Origin: Anarhynchus alexandrinus
Taxonomy: Eukaryota > Chordata > Aves > Charadriiformes > Charadriidae
Assembly (NCBI GenBank): GCA_008711295.1
Contig: VUYV01000047.1
Coordinates: forward strand, 384,168 to 448,167
Direction of reading: 5' to 3'
DNA length: 64,000 nucleotides
This document shows, in pieces, positions 12,625 through 21,966 of this stretch. The position numbers were made by a program, and so were the translations under genes. Within the stretch, counting starts at the first letter, position 1. Each line of letters starts with the position of its first letter. The notes under the pieces are model-generated. The model ran no database searches, was not told the DNA's origin, and worked only from the letters and a program-made list of their open reading frames with translations.

Positions 12625-12770
12625 AGCAAAACCGAATCTAGAGATGGGGTAAACTAACCCAGGTAGGTCACGTAATCCACATGAGATCACGCAGCAAATC
12701 AGTATAGCTGGGATTAGGGCTTTTCTTCTCGCACTCCCATTTTTAAGAGTGCCTAAAGACAGAGGATCCA
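12625..12770 (-). mobile_element. MIR-like SINE remnant
   Basis: On the plus strand the sequence contains GATCACGCAGCAAATCAGTA, AGCTGGGATTAGGGC and then TCGCACTCCC. This matches the reverse-complement MIR order: 'gtcacacagcaagtcagt', 'agctgggattagaacc', then the segment leading into the tRNA-like part. It is strongly diverged with fuzzy ends. Assigned from recalled consensus, so moderate confidence only. Confidence 0.5.
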
Positions 12771-13224
12771 GATCTAGCACGTTTTTCAGAGGGAACGGGA
12801 TTGTGACGGTCATATTAATTCCTCAGCTTTCATTTGTATTTCATGGGAGCTTTCCTCTCATTAAAAATGGTTCTGGCATTTTCTTAAACTAACTGAAGTT
12901 GTCTTCATTAATATAATAGTCACATCCATGGAATATCAAAATATGCTACTTGCTCCATTATTGTCAGTATTGTTTGTTTCATTTGTATGAAAATGTCCAT
13001 AATTGGCAATACTTCTATAAATTGGTTGATAGCGTGTTAACAAAATCTTACAGCTTGGCACAAATGAAAAGATTTATGTCTACAAAGTCTCAATTCATCT
13101 TGAAGTTTAATTATAAAAATTTATTGTTAAATTTCTGGGCTTTTTCCTTAGTAAATGCCCCAAGACAAGAAATAATTATCATAAAACGCAAACATGGCTC
13201 CCGGAGGTAACCAGCACAAGGGTT

Positions 13225-13520
13225 ATTTATCAGCTAATAGGGTATCTTAGCGCTTGATATCATGCAAATCCCTCATCATTATGGAGATTTAATTTACACC
13301 TTTCATTTCTTTTTCTTTTAGTAATGCTTTACTAAATCCATTTCAGATGCTGAGTGTTATCCGTTATCACAATAATTGTACCTCTGATTTATTCCTTTTT
13401 GGACATATGTCATTGCCAAGAAAATAGCTTATCACTTAATGATATGAAGGGTCCGGGGTTTTGCGATGCTTTCCTGCAATTCAAAAGCCACATTAAGTAA
13501 TAGTTTCCACAACTGATAAC
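13225..13520. promoter_or_regulatory. Candidate conserved non-coding element with octamer motif
   Basis: AT-rich unique sequence containing a perfect ATGCAAAT octamer (13262-13269), the POU-factor site. Multiple ATTA/TAAT cores follow, along with GGAGATTTAATT-type homeodomain sites and a TTATCAC GATA-type site near 13364. The density of developmental transcription-factor motifs without simple repeat structure is typical of vertebrate enhancers. This is inference from composition. Confidence 0.35.
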
Positions 13521-15090
13521 CATTCTTGGGCATTTTGATATTCGTGTGAGGGTCTCTGCAGCACACCAGTTCTCACTCCTCCTTCCAGCAGTTCAAAAAA
13601 ATCACAGGCTGTCAGTTCTCCTTCCCTTGGACAAGGTGCAAAATCAATGTTCTCCCCTTGCCGACAGCATTAACCCCTCCAAGCTGCGTAACGGCAATCC
13701 CCTTGATATTAGCTGTGGGACTCCCAAAACCCCAAGCAAACTACCCTGCAACTGCGTAGCTCAGATTCTTTTACACCTAAGGGCTGAAATGAAGGAAGAG
13801 GCACACAAGCAATCATCTCAGCATGGACTGCCAAAGCCAATCAAAAGATTATCAGGGCTTTGCACTGGCTGATGGCACGGACATCTCTTCCTTACCCTGT
13901 TTCTTCACAGGGAATATTTGGAAAACAGAAAACAGGATGATATTTCAGCTTCAAACCAAAAAAGTCAGTTTTCTCTTCCAGCATGTGGCGAGCCTTGCAA
14001 AACCCTCACCAGTTTGCACCAAGACAGCAATCCTATGTGAGCAAATGCTGCTCAGTGTGTTCCTGGTTATATCCCGACTGCTGCCAGTATGTCACTTGCA
14101 AAGACCTGACCTAGCTTCACACTTGGCCCAAAACCCCCAGGAGAAACCGAACTACATGCTCACCACTGGTGGCACCAGCCCTAGCCAAGCAGAGCTAGCT
14201 CCCGAACATCTGCAGGAGCTTCAGGTCCAGCTTTGCTGTGGGCATAGGCAGCACACGGGACTTTATGCACCATGGAGGGAAGCCTTTCCAGTGCCCAGTA
14301 TGCAAAACCCTGCTTACAGTTCACAAGCAGTGCAAGGAAATTCAGGTTGGAGATGAGACTGTCCCCGGTGCAGCTCCTCTCCAACTTCTCCCCTCCACGC
14401 ATCCCAGATCACATGTATCCAACATTTCCTGGTGCCACCTGGAACCTCCACACAGCATCACCCAATAGAGAAATCATATGTCCATGGGTAATACACACCA
14501 TAAACAGCTATGTCTTTCCCAATATAAAGCTAGTGCAGTTTACATAATTATTTCCAGCCCTTGACCAGAATTAGCTGCAGACATAAGTGGTACATGCCCA
14601 CCGTCAGCCATTTTCTAGCTGTGGCGCAGATGCTCGGACCATATTGTTGTCAGTACAGTTCCCCATCCTGAGATTGTATACTAATGAAGCATATAATGCG
14701 CCAATTTACGGTGTGGACGGGCTGACATCTTCATAAGGAGCAGTGCCGCACACCACGGTGTCTGAAACACCAGCCTGTGTGCTGACTTGCTGCTCAAGGA
14801 GCGGTTTCCTTGCCATTTTCCTCACCAAAAGACACGGAGCATCCCTCAGGAAGCCCTTGGGACTGTGCTTGCCACGTCCCCAGGGTGTCTGCCACACACC
14901 TTCCAGTGCACACCAGCAGCGCGCGGTAGATCGAGGCTGATGCATTTGCTCTTCAAAACTCTATTTTAATGGCCATCTCCAGCAAAACATCCCAGTTATG
15001 AACAGACTCTGCTGATGCTTCGGTTTCCTTCAGCTGAAGGTCGTTTGACTACACGTAGCGAGAAGAAATGCGGCTACAGGTTTCACATCA
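13521..15090. other. Non-coding unique sequence, no gene seen
   Basis: Two overlapping plus-strand open frames (13546-13872 and 13823-14356, up to 177 codons) lack any recognisable domain, and the minus strand is open in part of the same interval. I do not call them genes. The rest is unremarkable unique sequence. Confidence 0.55.
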
Positions 15091-15275
15091 AGAACAGAGG
15101 TCAGGACTCCTGGATTTCCATTTCCAGCTCTTACAGAAATTCAGGGTATGCCCTAAACAAGTCATTTGGACCCGATCGTCTGAGAGCCCACACAGCGTCC
15201 GAGACACTTGCGGAGGCTCAGCACTTCTGAAAATCATAACCTTGCTCTGTGCCTCAGTTAATACAGCTGAACAAG
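15091..15275 (+). mobile_element. MIR-like SINE remnant
   Basis: The block runs GGTCAGGACTCCTGGATTTC, CCAGCTCTTACAGA, CAAGTCATTTGGACC, then CTCTGTGCCTCAGTTAATAC. This is the forward MIR/CORE-SINE order: 'agtcaggactcctgggttc', 'cccagctctgcc', 'caagtcacttaacc', 'ctctgtgcctcagtttcc'. The spacing is close to consensus with a small insertion before the last segment. It is old and inert. It is the best matched of the five MIR-like remnants in this window. Confidence 0.62.
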
Positions 15276-15340
15276 GGCATTGTGCTGCCTCAGCGGGAAC
15301 ACAGAGAGCCTTTTCAAGGCTTGTAAAGCGCCGAGATCAT

Positions 15341-15366
15341 TTTTTTTAAAAAAAAAAAAAAAAAAA
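15341..15366. repeat. Homopolymer T8 then A19
   Basis: Eight T followed directly by nineteen A. It sits 65 bases after the MIR-like remnant but does not look like that element's tail. It is prone to sequencing slippage. Confidence 0.95.
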
Positions 15367-15544
15367 GGTGGCATAAAAGTGCAAAGCACAGTTGTGCTTG
15401 CACACTACCCAACCCCCTTGGCAGCTTTTTCACACGCTTTCATCCTCAGCTCTGCCGTCGAACGCCAAACCACAAAGCCATAACACGGCAGCTGCAAAAC
15501 ACAAAACACCAGTGGTAATTCCATTATTTTATTTTTTGTCTGCT

Positions 15545-15815
15545 TACAAAGCTGGGCAAGCGCTTTTTAATCATGAATGAATATTCACATCAAATACGGG
15601 GGAGTGCCTAGAATTTGCGCGTATAATTTTTACGGGATGAAAAAGACAACTCTGTGACGGTGATTCATTTTGACACGACTGTAAGTGTACCGCCGGCAGC
15701 ACCCAAGTTTGGCTTTCGCTAATGCAGGAATGATTCATATTTTTGACGTCGCTATCAGATAGAGGGATATAAACTTATGCTGTAGGAGAATAAATAACAT
15801 GAGTCATCCTTTTTT
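15545..15815. promoter_or_regulatory. Candidate conserved non-coding element, CpG-retaining
   Basis: An AT-rich block that nevertheless keeps about eleven CpGs between roughly 15590 and 15755. It includes TTGCGCG, ACCGCCGGC and a CRE-like TGACGTC (15744-15750), a GATA-type ATCAGATA just after it, and two TGATTCAT AP-1-like motifs near 15661 and 15731. CpG retention in AT-rich unmethylated or selected DNA is the reason I rank this block highest among the regulatory candidates. No transcript evidence is visible. Confidence 0.4.
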
Positions 15816-16711
15816 CTTTCTTTTAGAGACATTTGTTCAGTGCTCTTAACCTAATTGTGCTTGTATTTCTACGAGTCGTATTCAGAAAGAGAGACCGAAG
15901 AATTATGTTCTCTGAAGACTTACGCTCTGCCCGTGGTGAACTGGAAATGGCACAAGCATGAAACCTACGGGCAGGACAGGAGCTTCTCCTCAAATTTTGT
16001 ACTTTCATCAATTCCTGAATGTCTAAAGACCTTATATTGCTTAATATTCAAAATCAAAATATACTTAAGATACTCAAAATCTGTGACATTTATTCTAGAC
16101 ACCATCACACAACAAAGATCACTACATGGGAATGTCCAACAAAGCTCTTTTGGGACTGTTGCAAAAAATCCTGAAAACTTGGGATTTTCCACAGTCGGCA
16201 GTTTTCAGGTAATGACACAATTAGGAGACAGCGGATGGGGAGGTGTGGGTGTACAGGAGATGCAAAGACCCACTCTGTTCCACTTTACAGCAGTGTAATT
16301 ATGCTGCCCATTTTGGAACAAAGGCTCAGCTCAATGGCCACAGAAATGGACATCCTCAGAAACCCCCTTCTGTGCACGTCCTGGTGCTCAGACGCCTCTG
16401 CTTCCCAAAAATACTTGACACAAGAACCAATCCCCTGCAAAGATGTACAGAGCTGCTGGAAGCATAAAACACAGCAAGTAAATCAAGGCAAATGCAAACT
16501 AACTAAATGACTCCTTTAGAAACTTTTTCTCCAGTCCTAAATTTCCATAACCCGGTGAACAGGAACTCATGCCAGCACTTCCATTAGAAGAGATATCATC
16601 AACAAATTTTTGTTTGAGGAAGGTTTTCTTTTTTTTCTCTTCTGTTTCACTACGATCACTATTCATAGCCCACTTCTCACCTTCAAAGCACATTAATTCT
16701 CTGAATATTCT
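15816..16711. other. Non-coding unique sequence, no gene seen
   Basis: A pyrimidine tract ending in TTTTAG near 15825 could serve as a splice acceptor. The open frame following it (15855-16298, 147 codons) has no recognisable domain and no matching donor was convincing. No other feature. Confidence 0.5.
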
Positions 16712-16796
16712 TGTGATGTAAGTGATTATTAGTCTCATTTTATGGATGAGGAAAATGAGGCAGAGAGGTTAACTGACTTGCCCATAGGCCCGGCTC
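16712..16796 (-). mobile_element. MIR-like SINE remnant
   Basis: Plus-strand text TTATTAGTCTCATTTTATGG, ATGAGGAAAATGAGGCAGAG, AGGTTAACTGACTTGCCCAT is a close match to the reverse-complement 3' half of MIR ('attattctcattttatagatgaggaaactgaggcagagaggttaagtgacttgccca'). The element breaks off after the TTGCCC segment. It is an ancient SINE with no function expected. Confidence 0.65.
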
Positions 16797-17210
16797 TATA
16801 GATACATAAAGAAAGATATAGAGAGATGTTTTACATTTATTAGTTTTAATATCCTCTCAATCCTACAGAGTTGGACTTGTGGTAATTAAGGCAACTGGCT
16901 TTAACAGGCAGTGATGTGCAAGGTAAGGAACCAAGGCAGTTCTTTAAAGCCACTATAAAACACTTCTAAAATAACTTTCTTCTGCTGTACAGGCATATAT
17001 CGGGTGGGAAGATTTTTATCCCTGCTCACTTCGGGTCGCGGATATGACCTGCCTGGTGCTTGGGTGCTCGGGACCAGCCACCGACAGGCTTTCCGCAGGG
17101 TACGTGGGAAAGCACTGCTCCGTCACCGGAGCCCTGCAAGGAGGCATCTCCTGCTCTTCTCAAATGCTAGGGAACGCTTCCCAAAACAACGCTTTCCTGC
17201 AGCACTTAGA
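16797..17210. other. Non-coding unique sequence, no gene seen
   Basis: Nothing recognised. A more GC-rich patch at 17020-17130 opens frames on the plus strand that run into the ambiguous base at 17247. They have no family resemblance. Confidence 0.5.
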
Positions 17211-17304
17211 GAGATCTCACCTTATAATTCAGTTCATTCATGTTGTNTTAAACACATCTATAAGGTGAGAGATGTCACCTTATAATTCAGTTCATTCATG
17301 TTGT
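17211..17304. repeat. 36-bp direct duplication flanking an ambiguous base
   Basis: The sequence at 17211-17246 recurs at 17269-17304 with one mismatch (GAGATC versus GAGATG). A single N at 17247 directly follows the left copy. Between the copies, ATAAGGTGA (17260-17268) is a perfect inverted repeat of TCACCTTAT, which occurs in both copies, so a 9-bp hairpin is possible. A single N at the edge of a perfect repeat is typical of a contig join, so a false duplication by assembly is at least as likely as a genuine tandem duplication. Confidence 0.9.
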
Positions 17305-17369
17305 CCCTTCGCAAGCTGTGTTGTGTCAGCTAAACCTTGCCGTATGAAAGATCAAAGTTTGCTGCATAA

Positions 17370-17402
17370 TCTAATGAGTGAGAGTGTGTGAGTGTGTGAG
17401 CA
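17370..17402. repeat. GAGTGTGT-type microsatellite
   Basis: A short imperfect repeat alternating GAGTG and TGTG units. No other structure. Confidence 0.8.
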
Positions 17403-18934
17403 CCTCTACCAAAAAGCACCTGAAGAGCCTCTTAACTTCAGACTCTTAAGAAACAATTTGTGTTTTAACATAGAAATTCCCAGAAGGGCAATTGAACAGA
17501 GATAACTTCTAAAAATCAAACTAATCATAAGCTAAAATCAAGTTGTCTTTATGGCTAATTTTCTCCAGCTGCAACCAATGCATGAGAAATATCATAGAAA
17601 AAGACTTTGGTTGTTAAAACAACCCATAAACCTCTAACAGTGTCTTTCAGACCCTTGTAATCTTCAGTAAGTGTCTCAATGAGTACCACTACAGCATCGT
17701 GCTGGGCCTACAGAATAAGCCAGGTAGGACCCTCAGACCACTGCGAATGGATCCGTGGGTTGTGGTGTGGTCCTTTGCTTTGCCAGGAGATGGTTTTTGG
17801 ATAATTTCAGAAGTGACATTCCCTCCTGAGTGGGGGAAGCTTTGTACACAACAACTGTGTGCCCAGTGCCGCACATATTCCCAGGGGGAACCATCTGTCC
17901 CTTGGAGAGCCACAACTATGCCAACCCTTCACTCCCTCCAGGCAAGACTTAAAAAAAAAAAAGTCACAAAAGAGACGACGTAGTTATTAAACACCAAGAC
18001 ACCAATCTTGGGTCAGGAAATGCCCAAGAACCAAATTCCTGAAGTCTGGGATAGGCTTTTGAGGACACACCTTGCCTCATTCTCCTATTCCCACAGCTCT
18101 GATTTGATCACTGCTAGAAAAAGTACACTGGGAAAGATTAATTGTTTTATAATTGGGTGCGTCGGATTGACTGCTTTTATGTTATGTATTACAAAGTCAA
18201 TCTGCAAACAAAAACAGTAAGACACAGAAATGGACAGCCAATGCTGTGCTGTATAGTCCAGGAAAGCTGTCACAAGCAAAACCCTTGCTTGGAAAGGAAG
18301 AGTTGAAAGTGGCATTCAGACTGAGAAAAAAAAAAAAGTAAACTTTCTGAATAAAGCAACCAAAAGCCCTGGGAATGACGGTTCTGAAAAAGCACATAAC
18401 CCATTTCACCTCCTCTTATGCACTGCCCACATCTCTTCTTGCATGAATAACACAATACGCCCGGAGAAACTTGCAGCCTGCCTCCCGTCTTTATATTCAG
18501 AAACAGAAGCAAAGTACGTGGTTCTTTGCCTCTTCTTAAGCATAGAAATGGAATACAGGCCTCACGGACAGACAGTAACAAGCCACATGAACTCAACAGC
18601 AGCCTCCTGCTGCTCCCCAGACCTCTAAAGACATTCACACAGCAAAAGCCTGACTGTCCACTGGTGCTAAACAAGTATTTCTGTTAAATATCACTATTCA
18701 AGCCCATCAAAGGCAAAGTGCCTCTAATTGGATTGCATGACGGTGTTTTAAACACAAAATTCCCAATAAGATCTGAAGATATCCAAGTAGAAGGAGAACA
18801 TCTTCCTCAGGAAGGTCATGTAGGGAAACATCTTGCACCAGACTGGGTGGCTCAATGTGACCAGAGACAGGATATCACATAAAAGTAGCAGTTTCCTGCA
18901 AATGGTCTCGTAAGCCATACTTTTATAATTACGG
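17403..18934. other. Non-coding unique sequence, no gene seen
   Basis: Contains A-runs near 17950-17961 and 18324-18337. Open frames here (for example 18270-18674 minus, 134 codons) are not supported by any domain. Confidence 0.55.
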
Positions 18935-19200
18935 GGTTTCTAATATACTGCCAACTGATTTCTCAATGCAAGCTCTGGAATAAATTAATTACACAGCGCC
19001 TGACCCACAGCCTCTGGTCTAATCACCCCAATGTCAGCGCTCCCTTGTATTTTGAAGATGTAGTTGCCATTTGATAAGGATCCTGCTCCCCACTAATTGT
19101 CCCTTGTAATGAGTTTTCATGAAATTTAATTTCTTTAATGCATTTCTCTGATCTGACTGATTTGGACAGTCCGACACTTGGCTTTGTGTCAGCATTTATT
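18935..19200. promoter_or_regulatory. Candidate conserved non-coding element
   Basis: A non-repetitive block with TAATTA-type cores near 18983, several TAAT/ATTA sites (around 19095-19140), a TTTGATAA GATA-type site near 19070, and balanced composition. Enhancer-like by motif density only. Confidence 0.3.
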
Positions 19201-19779
19201 AGAACGCCTGCTCTGCTTGGCTGTTTCCCTTTTAAAAATAAAAGTAGTAGTAATGTTCAAATACGTATACAACATCGATGGAAACGGTTTGGGGCAAGTC
19301 TATAGAAGAGTGACAAAGCAGAGTAGGCCCAGTTGGGAGCAAAAGAGCAAAGCCCTTCTCCACCACAGCAGAAGCACCTTTTCCCCTACATTCCCACAGC
19401 TTACCCTCTCTAACCTGACAGATTTATTTTGAGGCAGATGCAATGATGGCATTGATAAGCACATAGTGTATTAATTAAGCAGGTTTCTCCATCGACCTGA
19501 CCATGCTGAGCACCCCCGCTGCATCTCCCATGATGGTCCGATCACCCAACCGACCCTTGCATCAGCCCGTCCCTTCACATCCCTCGTCCCATAGGCACCA
19601 GCATTTCATTCACAAGACAAATCAAGGAGGTGAATGCAGAGTCCGAGCACCAGATTTGGTTTTATACTTTAACTGGAGCACAAGGCACGGGGCCAATCGG
19701 GTCTGCCAAGATTCTTTTGGAGCATAAGGGCAGCGCAGCTGCTGAGCAGGAGTGTTAGCTCGCCTTCCAGAATACATGT
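19201..19779. other. Non-coding unique sequence, no gene seen
   Basis: No recognisable gene or repeat. Short plus-strand frames at 19178-19432 and 19503-19727 have no domain. Confidence 0.5.
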
Positions 19780-19975
19780 CTTTCGAAGACCATATTTTCT
19801 TGAGTCTTAAATTATTAATCCATTCTCTTCAGGTTTGCTATCAAATCATCTCAATTGTTTTGCAGTTTATTAAAGATGTCCTGCACATCTGGTCTAATCA
19901 GCCAGAGGAGAATTGCCCGATTTGATTGTCAATAGCAATCCCAGGATATCAGCTTGGTAATCACAGCATTTTCCA
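19780..19975. promoter_or_regulatory. Candidate conserved non-coding element
   Basis: AT-rich unique sequence with ATTATTAATCC near 19811, several CAAT/ATCA cores and TGATTGTCA (19923-19931), which resembles a combined PBX/MEIS-type site. Regulatory role inferred from motifs only. Confidence 0.3.
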
Positions 19976-21193
19976 CCTCACCAGCTCCTGGGAAGAGTGG
20001 TTTAATCACTGCTGACGTGGAAAGGACTCCCAAGTGCTATAAGCTCGGTCCGAGCAATTGTGTGGCTCTCCATAGCACCAAAGCCAGCCTTTTGGGGTGG
20101 GAAACATGGCACAGCAGATAGAGCAACCATCACAATCATCAGCAGTGCCCATATAAAAGTCCACCTACGTCTTCCATCTCAGACTGACCCTAGCTCCTCT
20201 TCTGGACCATGGGGTATCAGACAACGCGACGTGTGGCACTGCCTTTCCTACACACCACAAAACCCCTCCAACTGTGGCATTTCACATGTTAGCATCTAAA
20301 GTCAGACAAGCCCTGCAAAAACAGCAGCTCAAGATAGCACTTGCCAAGGATGAGCCATCCAAAGGAGACTTCTCCTCCCCCTTTTCACACCTTAAATGTA
20401 TGTTAGCGCACAGAAAATATGAAAAGGTTATATCAGTACTGGAAAAGTTCAAAACCCTCTGTTCCCTCTTTGCCAGCCTGAGTTGGAAGGGGAGATTTGA
20501 TGTGGAATGAAGAGCCAGCTTTCTGTAAACAGTCTTTTTATTTCTATATATGTGTTTACATACACACATTATCCTTGACACTGAGGAGTTCATAAAGAGT
20601 TTGAGAATAATCACTCACACAGCCTGCAGCTATTCACAGGAAAGAGGAAAAATAAAAGGTTAGAGATATCAGCAAGAAGATTTACTCGTTGCCATTAGAG
20701 GCATCTCCAACTCTCCAATAAAATGCATGGTGAAAGCTGGAGCCTCACCATCAACAGCAGAATATTTATCAGCAGGTTCTTGAACCTGCCGTTAATGTGA
20801 GCGCGAGTCACGCAGAGAATGGAAACACACGGTCAGTAAACATCCTTAACTAAGTCATAGCCTACGTGTCTTTTCTTCTCATCTGGGATAACCATACCTT
20901 TTGTTATATCTTCTCAGCCACTTTCCATACTTAAGTAAAATAAGTTCATTTGTGCTAAATGCAGGTGTAAGGAGTTTGCCCTGGGGAAAATATAGGGGAA
21001 CATGGTAATCTTGCTTGATGCGTTGGTGTAGAAACCAAAACACATTACAGCACACGATCTGGCGGGAGCTGCAAGTGCCCTGCCTCTGCCACGTAGGGTA
21101 GAAAAAGACCTTGTTAATGTTTTTGAGAGGCAATGAGTTGTCTGAGGGAATAGAAGCCTTAATGCAGAAATATCAAGAGACATTTGCTTTCTA
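19976..21193. other. Non-coding unique sequence, no gene seen
   Basis: No feature recognised apart from ordinary short frames. The right end abuts a CR1 copy. Confidence 0.55.
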
Positions 21194-21966
21194 GTTCAAC
21201 AAGGAGAAGTACCAAGTCCCACACCTGGGGAAGAACAACTCCATGTACCAATATATGCTGGGGGCCACCAAAGTAGCTTGGCAGAAAAGAACCTGGGGTG
21301 CTGGTGGACACATGAACACACGTGGTTGAACATGAGCCAGCAACGTGCCCTTGCCACAACAGGGAGTGATGCCCTCAGCTGCATTAGACAAAGTATTGCC
21401 AGCAGCTCAAGAGAGGTGAGTGCTGAAAAGAGTGCTTTATTCAGCACTGGTGAGGCCACACTTGGAGTGCTGAGTCCAGTTCTGGGCTCTTCAGTGCACG
21501 AGAGACATGGACATACTGGAGAGAGTTCAATGAAGGGCTACAAGGGTCTGGAGCACATCTCCTACGAAGAAAGGCTGAGAGAGCTGGGACTGTTTAGACC
21601 AGAGAAGAGAAGGCCCCAGGGGATTTTATCGATGTGTATGAATGTGTGAAGGGAGGATGCAGAGACGACAGAACCAGGCTCTTTTCAGCCGTGCCCAGTG
21701 ACAGGACCAGAGGCAATGGGCACAGACTGAAACCCTGGAGGTTTCCTCCAAACATCAGGAAACACTTTTTCACTGCAAGGGTGACTAAGCACCGGCACAA
21801 ATTGCCCGGGGAGGTGGTAGAGTCTTCGTCCTTGCAGATATTCAAGAGCCATCTAGACACAGTCCTGGGCAACTGGCTCTAGGTGGCCTTAATTGAGCAG
21901 GAGGGGTGGACCAGATGACCTCCAGAGGCCCTTCCAGCCTCAGCCTGTCAGTGATTCTGCGATTCC
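21194..21966 (+). mobile_element. CR1 LINE fragment, ORF2 C-terminus plus 3' end, old
   Basis: The most complete plus-strand CR1 copy here, starting just downstream of the reverse-transcriptase active site. Translated pieces in shifting frames show the family order: FNK-KYQVPHLGKNNSMYQY, then a serine-rich 'SREVS' segment, YSALVRPHLE-type sequence (encoded near 21440-21475), ERVQ, GLEHISYEERLRELGLF (21550-21600), and SDRTRGNGH through FTARVTKHRHKLPGEVVESS (21700-21830). It ends with CCTTCCAGCCT and degenerate octamers. Several frameshifts and stops make it a dead copy. It differs from the 11.2/25.0/44.3 kb subfamily in its 3' end. Confidence 0.95.

Noticed and set aside
13546..14356. Two overlapping plus-strand frames that might be one frameshifted pseudogene
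   Set aside because: Neither frame resembles a known protein and no parent gene is suggested.
15820..16298. Acceptor-like pyrimidine tract followed by an open frame, as an exon
   Set aside because: No domain and no convincing donor. Acceptor-like tracts are common in AT-rich DNA.
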